Positions 1-8,000 of a stretch of 25,988 nt of DNA are shown one piece after another (position 1 is the first letter of the stretch; the number at the start of each line of letters is the position of its first letter). A program made the position numbers and the translations under genes. This DNA comes from Bacteroidota bacterium. GTDB lineage: Bacteria > Bacteroidota > Bacteroidia > Bacteroidales > Rikenellaceae. The notes below the pieces were generated by a model that ran no database searches, was not told where the DNA came from, and worked only from the letters and a program-made list of their open reading frames with translations. The DNA is taken from positions 1-25,988 of the forward strand of contig JAEZTA010000170.1 in NCBI GenBank assembly GCA_023443765.1. The letters are read 5' to 3'.

Positions 1-276
1 GCGATGTTCAACGAATTCTCCGACCGTTTCGTCATAGAAGCCTCTATTCCGTCGCTCGAAACCGGCGAACAGACCGGCGCGTCGGTTCAGGTTGCGGCGG
101 CATGGGTCGCAGATCCGGCGAAAGACACGAAAGTCGACTACGACAAGGTGGGCCTCTGCGTCCTGGATGCCGCAAACGACTACTTCAACAACCTGACGAA
201 TTACAAAAACATCCGCGAGGCCATCGGCATTCTGAACCCCGAAAACGACAACGACAATGAAAACGATCATGAATAA
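1..276 (+). CDS. GH18-like surface glycan-binding protein, C-terminal fragment (5' end outside window)
   Basis: The frame is open from the first base to a TAA at 274-276, so this is the last ~91 codons of a longer gene; the ATG at position 4 need not be its start. The tail aligns by eye with the end of the GH18-like lipoprotein at 21680-22759: 'AAAWVADP' against 'AAAWVTAP', 'DYFNNLTNYKNIREAIGILNP' in shorter pieces against 'DDFYNTTLIYKYTREAIDIMNP'. I therefore read it as its paralogue, the gene that usually follows SusD in N-glycan PULs of Bacteroides (BT3986-like). The catalytic-motif region lies upstream of the window, so enzyme or non-enzyme status cannot be judged. The next gene starts inside this one (overlap 257-276), which suggests translational coupling. 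A SusC/SusD pair just upstream is expected but not seen. Confidence 0.75.
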   Translation, partial: AMFNEFSDRFVIEASIPSLETGEQTGASVQVAAAWVADPAKDTKVDYDKVGLCVLDAANDYFNNLTNYKNIREAIGILNPENDNDNENDHE

Positions 277-1531
277 ATCAGGATTTGTGTGGTGCATCCT
301 TCTGGCGCTGGCGTTTACCGGCTGCCAGGGCGACCATGAGGGCAAACACCATTTCGATAACAAGGTATTCATTTCGGCCGCGAGCTATACCCCTGAGGTA
401 CGTGTCATGCGCGATGCGCTCGACGTAACCAAAGAGCAGACCTGCGAGATCACCGTCGCCATGGCGCAGCCCGTCGCCAAAGACATCACCGTTTCGTTCG
501 CCGAGGCTCCCGAGCTGCTCGACCGCTACCGGATGTTCTACGACGACCCGACGGCGCAACTGCTTCCTTCGAACGAGGGCTATTACGACTTTTCGCAGAT
601 TTCGGCCGTCATCAAAACGGGACTGGTCGAGAGCGAACCACTCGCCTTTACATTTAAAAAACTCGACGAACTGCCTATCGGGAACAAGGAGCGTTACGTG
701 CTTCCGATGACGATCGTTTCGGCCGACGGCATGGAGGTCCTCGCAAGTGCCCGGACGGTCTATTTCGTCTTCATGAAAGCTGCTTTGGTCAACGTCGTGG
801 TCGACATGAACGAAAACTGCGCGTGGCCCAACTGGACGAGCGAAACCGAAGCGGTAAAAGACATGGAACAATTCTCGTTCGAAGCGCTCGTTTACGGCAA
901 TTCGTTCAAAAAGGAGGTTTCGACGATCATGGGCATCGAGGATCTTTTCCTGCTGCGCGTGGGTGACGCCGATATTCCCATGAATCAGGTACAGGTCGCG
1001 TTCTGCACCAGGGACGAGGGGTCGACCTACCGCGGAGCCATAACCTCCTCCTCGCTCAAGTTACAGCTTTATCGCTGGTATCATATCGCCGTCACGTTCG
1101 ATAAGGGCAATATATGTGTCTACCTCGACGGCAAGCTGAAGGCATCGGGACAGACCGTCACGGATAAGAAGGACGAGCAGGGCAATCCCGTACTGATCGA
1201 CAAGATCAACTTTGCGGTTCCCCACTCCGACGAGAGCAACAACCAGCCCCGCTGCTTCTGGATCGGCTACTCCTACGACGACAAACGCAGTTTCGACGGT
1301 ATGATGGGCGAAATCCGCGTCTGGAACAAGGTGCTCACCGCAGAGGAGATCAATGCCAAAGATCACTTCTACAAGATCGACCCGGCATCCCCGGGTCTGG
1401 TTTCATATTGGAAATTCAACGACAACAACACCAAGGACAAGGTCATCAGGGACTATTCGGGAAACGGCTTCCACCTGGAAACGAAGAACAACGCCAACTG
1501 GCAGAACGTATCGGTTCCCGAAGAGGATTAG
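257..1531 (+). CDS. DUF1735 + LamG (concanavalin-like) surface lipoprotein, probable SGBP
   Basis: A 424-residue lipoprotein with a lipobox ending at Cys23 ('LAFTGC') followed by acidic residues, as in surface-exported Bacteroidota lipoproteins. Residues ~33-175 resemble DUF1735, a beta-sandwich common in PUL binding proteins, and ~180-415 form a LamG/concanavalin-like domain ('FSFEALV', 'STIMGIE', 'HIAVTFDKG', 'GEIRVWN', 'GLVSYWKFND'). No catalytic motif is visible, so binding of the glycan at the cell surface is the likely role. The architecture matches the 20491-21672 protein of the other arm. The start at 257 overlaps the previous gene by 20 bases; an alternative in-frame ATG at 269 would shorten the overlap to 8 and still leave a good signal peptide. 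The next gene follows after 49 bases without a terminator, so they are probably cotranscribed. Confidence 0.85.
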   Translation: MKTIMNKSGFVWCILLALAFTGCQGDHEGKHHFDNKVFISAASYTPEVRVMRDALDVTKEQTCEITVAMAQPVAKDITVSFAEAPELLDRYRMFYDDPTAQLLPSNEGYYDFSQISAVIKTGLVESEPLAFTFKKLDELPIGNKERYVLPMTIVSADGMEVLASARTVYFVFMKAALVNVVVDMNENCAWPNWTSETEAVKDMEQFSFEALVYGNSFKKEVSTIMGIEDLFLLRVGDADIPMNQVQVAFCTRDEGSTYRGAITSSSLKLQLYRWYHIAVTFDKGNICVYLDGKLKASGQTVTDKKDEQGNPVLIDKINFAVPHSDESNNQPRCFWIGYSYDDKRSFDGMMGEIRVWNKVLTAEEINAKDHFYKIDPASPGLVSYWKFNDNNTKDKVIRDYSGNGFHLETKNNANWQNVSVPEED

Positions 1532-1580
1532 GCAATTACGACAACACAATACTATTCACTAACCTTTTAATTACCAGAAC

Positions 1581-3512
1581 ATGAAAAAAAGATCATTATT
1601 GATGTTTCTTGCAGGAGCACTCGCCTTCTCCGGGGCATTCGTCTCCTGTAATGATTCGGACGACACGGACGGTGTGAACAAACTGGAAGTTACGCCCTCG
1701 ACCGACATTTCGTTCAAGGCCGGCGCAAACGAAGACGTAGTCCTGACCGTCGTCACCGATGCCGACAAATGGAGCGTCGAGAAAACCGACTGGATCACGG
1801 TCAAGCAGAACGGCAACAAACTGACCGTCAATGCCGAAGCAAACACAACGGAATCGGCGCGTCCCGGACGCATCACGATTTCGGCAGGAACCGCCCAGCC
1901 CGTCAAAATCAACGTGCTGCAGGAAGCCGCCGAAGTCGGTGAAATCGTCCTGAGCGTAACGCCTTCGGAGGCCATTGCTTTCGAGGCCAAGGACAACCAG
2001 GCCGTCGAACTGACCGTTACGACCAACGCTTCCGGGTGGACATACACCTACCCGGAGGAGTGGATGACCGCATCGAAAGAGGGCGACAAACTGACCGTCA
2101 ACGCCAAGGACAACACGGGCGACGCCCACATGGGCCAGATCGTCATCACCGCCGAGCAGAAGACGGTGAAGATCGCCGTGACGCAGAAAGCCGCCTCGGC
2201 CGAGCCCGAGGGCGAAAAGATCGTCGGTTCGCTGACGACCGCCGACGCACTGAACCACACGTTCCCCTACAAAGAGCCTCAAGCCGTCAAGAAAACCCTT
2301 ACGTTCGAACTGGAGAAGGCCGCCGAAGCCGAAACCCAGGTGAAGGTCAACTTCGACGAGGCCTATGTTGCGGAGTTCAACTATCTCAACGGGACCAAGC
2401 ACGTCGCTTTCCCCAAAGCGAACGTTACCATGCCCAATAACAACATCGTAACGATCGCCGCCGGTGAGAAGAGCGCCACGATCGAGGTTACGATCGCCCC
2501 GAGCGCAGAACTCAGCACCAAGGACTCCTACATGGTTCCCCTGCAGGCCGTAGCCGAATCGGCCAATGTAACCGTGAAAACGGATGCAGCCCGCGTAAAC
2601 TTCATCGTCAAGCAGCAGGGTTCGAAAACGGTCCGGAACTTCCTCTATTTCGAGGTAAACGACACCAACCCGCTCAATGCGCTGGAATATGTGCTGGCGG
2701 ACGGCCAGTTGTTCTTCGACGCCGTCGTGCTCTTCTCGGGCAACATCCACTGGGATACCCAGAGCGGCAAACCCTACATGCACTATAACGACAACGTCAC
2801 GGCCCTGCTCAAGGACAAGGATCTGTACATCCAGCCGCTGCGCGACCGGGGCATCAAGGTACTGATGGGCGTTCTGGGCGACCACGACGGCAGCGGCCCG
2901 GCCAACCTGACGGAAAAGGGCGCCGAGGTGTTCGCCGAGCATATCGCCGAGATGTGCGTCGAATACGGCCTCGACGGTATCTGCATGGACGACGAGTATT
3001 CGGAGTACAACAAAGCTCCCAACAACGAATATTTCTCAGGCAGCAGCACCTCGCTTAAGCAGGCGACCTACTTCCTGGAGCGTGCGAACTATTACATGAA
3101 GAAGGACGTACCCTGGGAGACGATGACCGCAGTATTCTACTGGGGCGTTTACGGCTCGGGGATGCCGGCAATCAACGGCCGCCAACCGGCAGAGTTCGTC
3201 GATATGGTCAATGCCAACTACGGTGGCTCCGCCAGTCCGGTAGCCGGCGGCGACAAGTCGATGTGTTCGTTCATGTCCGTCGAGTGCAACCTCGGAGGCG
3301 GCTGGATCAGCGAAGAGTCGGCCCGTCAGGCCAAAGAAGCCGGTTACGGCTGGTGCATGTGGTTCGCGCTCGACCCCGTATTGTACCGTGAACCCTGGAG
3401 CAAACTGTCGGCTGCAGCCAAAGGCCTCTACGACCAGGAGCTGATGCCGCGGACGGGTTACTACAAAAAGACCGGCGCAGGCCGCTACGACCCGAAACGT
3501 TACGAAAATTAA
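1581..3512 (+). CDS. BACON-BACON-DUF1735-GH18 endo-beta-N-acetylglucosaminidase, lipoprotein
   Basis: A 643-residue lipoprotein (lipobox Cys23, 'GAFVSC', then 'NDSDD', a surface-export-like signal). Order of domains: two tandem BACON domains (~35-116 and ~123-205, similar to each other, 'LEVTPS...LTVNAEANT' and 'LSVTPS...LTVNAKDNT'), DUF1735-like sandwich (~215-345), GH18 barrel (~350-643). The catalytic segment is 'YGLDGICMDDEYSEY' (463-476 area): Asp470 and Glu472 occupy the D-x-E positions of endoglycosidases H/F1 and BT3987, where Glu is the general acid and Asp supports the substrate-assisted mechanism. Cys468 sits where chitinases have the middle Asp; EndoF1, as I recall, also lacks that Asp, so activity is expected. 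Predicted to cut the GlcNAc-beta-1,4-GlcNAc core of high-mannose N-glycans at the cell surface. The paralogue at 19013-20473 lacks the BACON pair. A terminator follows directly. Confidence 0.87.
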   Translation: MKKRSLLMFLAGALAFSGAFVSCNDSDDTDGVNKLEVTPSTDISFKAGANEDVVLTVVTDADKWSVEKTDWITVKQNGNKLTVNAEANTTESARPGRITISAGTAQPVKINVLQEAAEVGEIVLSVTPSEAIAFEAKDNQAVELTVTTNASGWTYTYPEEWMTASKEGDKLTVNAKDNTGDAHMGQIVITAEQKTVKIAVTQKAASAEPEGEKIVGSLTTADALNHTFPYKEPQAVKKTLTFELEKAAEAETQVKVNFDEAYVAEFNYLNGTKHVAFPKANVTMPNNNIVTIAAGEKSATIEVTIAPSAELSTKDSYMVPLQAVAESANVTVKTDAARVNFIVKQQGSKTVRNFLYFEVNDTNPLNALEYVLADGQLFFDAVVLFSGNIHWDTQSGKPYMHYNDNVTALLKDKDLYIQPLRDRGIKVLMGVLGDHDGSGPANLTEKGAEVFAEHIAEMCVEYGLDGICMDDEYSEYNKAPNNEYFSGSSTSLKQATYFLERANYYMKKDVPWETMTAVFYWGVYGSGMPAINGRQPAEFVDMVNANYGGSASPVAGGDKSMCSFMSVECNLGGGWISEESARQAKEAGYGWCMWFALDPVLYREPWSKLSAAAKGLYDQELMPRTGYYKKTGAGRYDPKRYEN

Positions 3513-3533
3513 TCTGCAATCCAATCAGTCTAC

Positions 3534-3579
3534 GGCGGCGGTATGAAAAACGCACGCGCTTGCATACCGCCGCCTTTTT
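3534..3579 (+). terminator. Rho-independent terminator after the BACON-GH18 gene
   Basis: A perfect 12-bp inverted repeat (ggcggcggtatg at 3534-3545, cataccgccgcc at 3563-3574) with a 17-base loop is followed by five T at 3575-3579. It sits 22 bases after the GH18 stop codon and 30 bases before the next gene's start. The next gene is on the same strand and no clear promoter is seen between them, so it may act as a partial terminator that lowers expression of the distal genes. Confidence 0.75.
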
Positions 3580-3609
3580 CCCCAACAAAAAACAAAACCA
3601 ACCGATCCC

Positions 3610-5544
3610 ATGAAAATCGCTAAATGGTTTCTTCTCGCTGCAACCGCGCTCGTAGTCTGCGGCGCCTGCGACGATAAAGACAATGAAGAGCCGACTCCGG
3701 CTCCGGACAAGATCGCCATCACCCCGAAAACGGCCAACGTCAGCAGCAAGGGCGGCGAGGTGTCCGTAATGGTCACCAGCTCGGGCCAATGGACGCTCTC
3801 CGACAACACGAACGACTACGTGACGCCTTCCGCCCTGAAAGGCAAGGACGGCGACATCGTGAAGTTTGCGGTAAAAGCCAATGACAAAGAGGAAGACCAG
3901 ACCTTCAACTATACGTTCACCTGCGGCAAGGAGACGGCTTCCTATGCGATCACCCTCAAGAAAAAAGCCTCGCAGACCGAGGAGCAGCTCGAAATCGCTT
4001 TCATTCCCGAATCGAACATCCTGCCCCGCGAGGGCGGAAACGTCTCGGTGCTGGTAACCAGTTCGGACGAATGGACGCTTGAAGGCTCCCACAGTTTCGT
4101 GCGCCCGTCTGCCACCAGCGGCGGCGACGGCGCCGAAGTGACCTTCGCAGTCGATCCCAACGAAACCGAGGAGGACAAAGTCGCCGACTACATCTTCAAG
4201 ATGGGCAGCAAGAGCGTATCTTTCCAGATCACGGTAAAGGGCGGCGTCATCTACACCCTGGAGATCGTCGGGGAGAAAGAACTGAAGTTCGCCTATACGA
4301 AGCAGGACAAAATCGCCGTGACGCTGAACACGAATGTTCCGTACCGCGATCTGGCTGCCGAAATCACCTCGACCGAGGAGGGCTGGCTGACAAAGGGCGT
4401 GACCGTCCAGGGAACGACCGAGACCGAAGTTATCATGTATTTCGACATGACGCAGAACGACGGACTTGACCCGCGCGAGGCCTCGGTGAAGATCACCGGC
4501 CCCCAGGGCGGCGAAGACATACTGAAGATCAAGCAGATGCCCCAGTCCAAGATCAGCGTGGAGGAACTCTCCTACTACCTGGAGGTTACGGGTGCGACGC
4601 TCGAAATTCCCGTAGCGGCCAACGTCGAATTTGACGTAACGCTCTCCGAATCGGCGGGAACCTGGTTCACCTACGGCGGAATGACGGACAACAAACTGAA
4701 ATTCACGTATCAGGACCTGCCCGAAGGAACCATCCGTTCCTGCACGGCGACCCTCACCGAGAAGAATCCCGCCGCGGGCACGCAGCCGCTGACCGTCGTT
4801 CTGATGTTCTCGCAGAAAACCAAAGGCATGATCAGCACGGCCGTCAACATGACGGGAACCCGCGCATGGCCCGCATGGACCGATCCCGCGCCGGTGACCA
4901 ACATGACGGCGTTTACGCTCGAAGCGCTGGTGAACCCGACGGTCAACAGATACAGCGGCAGCCTGTCGACGATCATGGGTATCGAGGGCAAGTTCCTCGT
5001 CCGCCTGGGCGACGTAGGTATTCCCTGGAATCAGGTTCAGGTGGCATGGGATTCCGGCAAACCGGGCACTTGGGGCAATATCGAAGGTAAATTGAGCAAC
5101 AGCGACATGATTGTCAATGTCAATGAATGGACGCATATCGCCGTGACGTTCGGAGACGGAATGGTCAAGGTGTTCATCAACGGCGTAGAGAAAGGTTCCA
5201 CGACGACGGATGTTCCCGCGACGGTGAATTTCGGCGTCGCACACAACGACGAACAGGCTCCTCAGGGACAGCCGATCACCCGCTGCTTCTGGGTGGGCTA
5301 CTCGTATGAGAGCGCGCGTGACTTCCGGGGCATGATGTCCGAACTCCGCATCTGGAACCGGGCGCTGACCGCCACCGAACTTGCCGAGGAAGGCCGCCGC
5401 TACGACGTGGATCCCAAAGCGGACGGACTGGTCACCTACTGGAAGTTCGACGAAGGCCAGGGCGATGTCGTAAAGGACCACACGACCTACCACAACGACC
5501 TGGCATCCGACGGTCTGCAATGGGAAACCGTCAGCCTGCCTTAA
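3610..5544 (+). CDS. BACON-repeat + LamG surface lipoprotein, probable glycan-binding protein
   Basis: A 644-residue lipoprotein (lipobox Cys20, 'VVCGAC', then 'DDKDNEE'). The N-terminal two thirds consist of four consecutive ~90-residue BACON/Ig-like beta domains (~33-118, 126-212, 214-310, 312-403); the first two are the most alike ('GGEVSVMVTSSGQWTL', 'GGNVSVLVTSSDEWTL'). The C-terminal ~408-640 is a LamG domain very close to that of the 257-1531 protein ('TAFTLEALV', 'STIMGIE', 'GIPWNQVQVAW', 'HIAVTFGDG', 'GMMSELRIWN', 'GLVTYWKFDE'). So the same LamG head is carried here on a BACON stalk rather than DUF1735. No catalytic residues are recognised; binding to glycan or glycoprotein at the surface is inferred. 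It lies between two intrinsic terminators, so its transcript level may differ from that of its neighbours. Confidence 0.82.
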   Translation: MKIAKWFLLAATALVVCGACDDKDNEEPTPAPDKIAITPKTANVSSKGGEVSVMVTSSGQWTLSDNTNDYVTPSALKGKDGDIVKFAVKANDKEEDQTFNYTFTCGKETASYAITLKKKASQTEEQLEIAFIPESNILPREGGNVSVLVTSSDEWTLEGSHSFVRPSATSGGDGAEVTFAVDPNETEEDKVADYIFKMGSKSVSFQITVKGGVIYTLEIVGEKELKFAYTKQDKIAVTLNTNVPYRDLAAEITSTEEGWLTKGVTVQGTTETEVIMYFDMTQNDGLDPREASVKITGPQGGEDILKIKQMPQSKISVEELSYYLEVTGATLEIPVAANVEFDVTLSESAGTWFTYGGMTDNKLKFTYQDLPEGTIRSCTATLTEKNPAAGTQPLTVVLMFSQKTKGMISTAVNMTGTRAWPAWTDPAPVTNMTAFTLEALVNPTVNRYSGSLSTIMGIEGKFLVRLGDVGIPWNQVQVAWDSGKPGTWGNIEGKLSNSDMIVNVNEWTHIAVTFGDGMVKVFINGVEKGSTTTDVPATVNFGVAHNDEQAPQGQPITRCFWVGYSYESARDFRGMMSELRIWNRALTATELAEEGRRYDVDPKADGLVTYWKFDEGQGDVVKDHTTYHNDLASDGLQWETVSLP

Positions 5545-5568
5545 ACCGCACACGACACTAACCGAGCA

Positions 5569-5609
5569 GAACAGCTCCGAATCAGCTGGTTCGGAGCTGT
5601 TCCTTTTTT
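5569..5609 (+). terminator. Rho-independent terminator after the BACON-LamG gene
   Basis: A perfect 12-bp stem (gaacagctccga at 5569-5580 with tcggagctgttc at 5591-5602), extendable by one A-T pair, encloses a ~10-base loop and is followed by six T at 5604-5609. It begins 24 bases after the stop codon. The rest of the 130-base gap before the CotH gene is A-rich near the start codon; I see no convincing promoter there. Confidence 0.8.
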
Positions 5610-5674
5610 CCGGCGGCCGCTCCTTATCCGGACCGGCCGGAAAAAATATTCTTCAACTCAAACCAACCTCAAAC

Positions 5675-7924
5675 ATGAAATTTGCATCCCGTTTTCTCAT
5701 ACCAGTCTGTACGCTGCTTGCAGGCCTGATGTCCGGAGCCTGCTCCGACAACGACAAGCAGATCGACGAACTGCCGGAAGCCCCCTACCTCACTGTCTCC
5801 GAGACGAAATTCGACAACGTCGGTGTCGACGACGCAACGCTTTACACGACGGTAACTTCCAGCCGGACCGTAACGGTCCGGTCTTCCGACGAATGGTGCG
5901 AGGCGGAACTTCTCGCCGACACCGAGAAAGACAACCTCCGGCTGACCGTCATGGCCAACCCTGACGAAAAGGAACGCACGGCGACCGTTACGATAAGCGC
6001 TCCGGAGTGCGAATCGGTGGCAATTACCGTAACGCAGGCCGCCCGTACGCCTGAACCGTTCCTCACGGTCTCCGTGAAAGAGTTTCCCGAAGTCGGCAGT
6101 GCGGGCGACAAACTCGCGGCAACGGTAACGACCAACCAGTCGGGCGTCCAGGCCGAGTCCAGCGAAAAATGGTGCGAGGTCTCCTACAACCCCACGGTCG
6201 CCAAAAACAACCTCACGCTGACCGTAGCCGCCAACACCGGAGCGCAGCGTACGGCAACCGTTACGATAAGCGTCCCGGCGTGCGAACCGAAGCAGATCAT
6301 CGTTACACAGCTCAAAAAGCTCAATACCGGCTGTGACCTGCTGACTTTCGGCATTACGAAATCGAAGAATCCCGCACTGACGGGCGACCTCGCGTTCACG
6401 TTCGACAAAAACGCGCGCACGCTCAAGGCCATGTACCTGAAATGGATCGAGGGCGCCAACCCGGAGATGATGATTCCAACGTTCACGCACAATGGCGAAA
6501 AGGTGCTCGTCAACGGCGAGCCGGTCGTCTCCGGCGAAACGAAGATTTCCCTGGCCAAAGATGTGGAGGTGGAAGTGGTAGCTGAAAACGGAGACAGGAA
6601 AGTCTACACCGTGACGCTGAACTGCCCGCAGATCAACACCGAACTGGCGGTACTCCACATGCAGCCCTCCTCCGAGATCGTCGGCAAGGAAAACTACGTG
6701 GACACCCGGATCGAGCTTTTCGACAAAACGCCCGGTGCGACCGGAGAGGGGTGGTGGAATACGGACGAAAACGGCAAGACGATCCAGATGCGCGGACGCG
6801 GCAATTCGACGTGGGGGCTTCCGAAAAAGCCTTTCCGCATGAAGTTTCCCGAAAAGTTCAGCCCGATCGGCCTCGACCATGCCAAGGAAAAAAGCTGGGT
6901 ACTGCTATCGCAGGACATGGATAAATCGCTGATCCGCACACATATCGCGTTCTCCTATTCGCGCATCCTCTACAACAAGGCGGACAATTACCATGACGAT
7001 GCCGCCGTGCTGTTCACCGCCAGCTCGAAGTACGTCAACGTCTATTTCACGGGCACTTATTACGACAGTTCGACGGGCCGGCGCGAGCAAAAGAACGGCG
7101 ACTACCTGGGTGTTTACCAGATGAGCGACCAGATGGAGCGCGCCAAAGGCCGCATTGAGGTCGACAAGCTCAACGAAACGTCGCCCTCCGAAGACATCGA
7201 AGGTGGTTACATCATCGAAACCGACATCCACGAAGGCAACCATTATTCGGCCTTGAAGCGGGTCAAGATGAGTTACAAATACCCCAAGGACGACGAATGC
7301 AAGCCCGAGCAGTACGCGTATATCACCGATTTCATCAACCGGGCCGAACAGGCGCTTTACGCCGACAATTACAAGGACCGCGAGAACGGCTGGCGCAAAT
7401 ACTTCGATGAGAAGACCCTCGCGGACTTCATCATCATCAAGGAGCTGGCCGGCGATCTGGACGGTTATACGAGTACCTACATGTACAAACGCCGCGGAGT
7501 CGACAAACTTTTCTTCGGTCCGATCTGGGATTGCGACAAGGGTTGGAACAACGACAAGCGCATACCCCATCCGAGTTATCAGCCGCTGTCGAGTCTGATG
7601 CTCCATGCCGGATTCTGGATGCCTTCCTACGTCGAGAACGACTGGTTCTGGCGGTTGTGGGAAGACGAGAACTTCCGGGCATTCGTCGCAAAGCGCTGGG
7701 CGGACAAGAAGGCCGAACTGATCGCCGTGACCAATCGAATTTTAGACGAAGTCCCCGTCGACATGGGCAAGGCCATCGAAGCGAACTTCTCGGTCTGGAA
7801 ATTCTATTACCAGTACAGCGACGAAGCCAACATGCCGGCCAGGACCTACTCCGAAGAGATCGCACGCATCCGCACGCTGACCCAGCAGCGTGCCGCCCTG
7901 CTCGACAAACTCTTCAACAAATAA
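5675..7924 (+). CDS. BACON-BACON-CotH kinase family lipoprotein
   Basis: A 749-residue lipoprotein (Cys23, 'LMSGAC', then 'SDNDKQIDE'). Two BACON-like domains lie at ~37-121 and ~128-212, both with 'E/KWCE' and 'RTATVTIS' strands; ~216-325 is an unassigned beta-rich segment. The C-terminal ~330-749 is a CotH domain (PF08757 type): 'RGRGNSTWGLPKKPFRMK' at 373-390, 'LGVYQMSDQME' at 478-488, 'GGYIIETD' at 510-517, and 'FFGPIWDCDKGW' at 613-624, where most relatives I recall have 'GPIWDFDLAWG'. CotH of Bacillus is an atypical secreted protein kinase that phosphorylates spore-coat proteins; the substrate of PUL-encoded members is unknown to me. Location should be the outer membrane, probably surface-exposed. 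It is the last gene of the plus arm and ends at a shared terminator. Family call is firm, function is not. Confidence 0.85.
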   Translation: MKFASRFLIPVCTLLAGLMSGACSDNDKQIDELPEAPYLTVSETKFDNVGVDDATLYTTVTSSRTVTVRSSDEWCEAELLADTEKDNLRLTVMANPDEKERTATVTISAPECESVAITVTQAARTPEPFLTVSVKEFPEVGSAGDKLAATVTTNQSGVQAESSEKWCEVSYNPTVAKNNLTLTVAANTGAQRTATVTISVPACEPKQIIVTQLKKLNTGCDLLTFGITKSKNPALTGDLAFTFDKNARTLKAMYLKWIEGANPEMMIPTFTHNGEKVLVNGEPVVSGETKISLAKDVEVEVVAENGDRKVYTVTLNCPQINTELAVLHMQPSSEIVGKENYVDTRIELFDKTPGATGEGWWNTDENGKTIQMRGRGNSTWGLPKKPFRMKFPEKFSPIGLDHAKEKSWVLLSQDMDKSLIRTHIAFSYSRILYNKADNYHDDAAVLFTASSKYVNVYFTGTYYDSSTGRREQKNGDYLGVYQMSDQMERAKGRIEVDKLNETSPSEDIEGGYIIETDIHEGNHYSALKRVKMSYKYPKDDECKPEQYAYITDFINRAEQALYADNYKDRENGWRKYFDEKTLADFIIIKELAGDLDGYTSTYMYKRRGVDKLFFGPIWDCDKGWNNDKRIPHPSYQPLSSLMLHAGFWMPSYVENDWFWRLWEDENFRAFVAKRWADKKAELIAVTNRILDEVPVDMGKAIEANFSVWKFYYQYSDEANMPARTYSEEIARIRTLTQQRAALLDKLFNK

Positions 7925-7932
7925 CCAGACCT

Positions 7933-7979
7933 GTAAAAACAAAGGGCCGGACTGCAATAGTCCGGCCCTTTGTTTTTAC
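7933..7979. terminator. Bidirectional terminator between convergent units
   Basis: A perfect 21-bp inverted repeat (7933-7953 with 7959-7979) has a 5-base loop, gcaat. Its GC-rich core (gggccggact) is flanked by 'aaaac' on the left and 'gtttt' on the right, so a T-rich tail follows the hairpin on either strand. It lies 9 bases after the CotH stop and 21 bases beyond the GH92 stop at 8001, and so ends transcription from both sides. Confidence 0.9.
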
Positions 7980-8000
7980 GTCGAAATACAGAAACAGCGG

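Noticed and set aside
2973..2996. Loss of activity of the plus-arm GH18 because of the DGICMDDE motif
   Set aside because: The Asp and Glu needed for substrate-assisted catalysis are present. Active endoglycosidases such as Endo F1 also lack the middle Asp, as far as I recall.
3307..5553. 748-codon minus-strand open frame opposite the BACON-LamG gene
   Set aside because: It crosses the terminator at 3534-3579 and covers parts of two lipoprotein genes with good domains; composition is that of a shadow frame.
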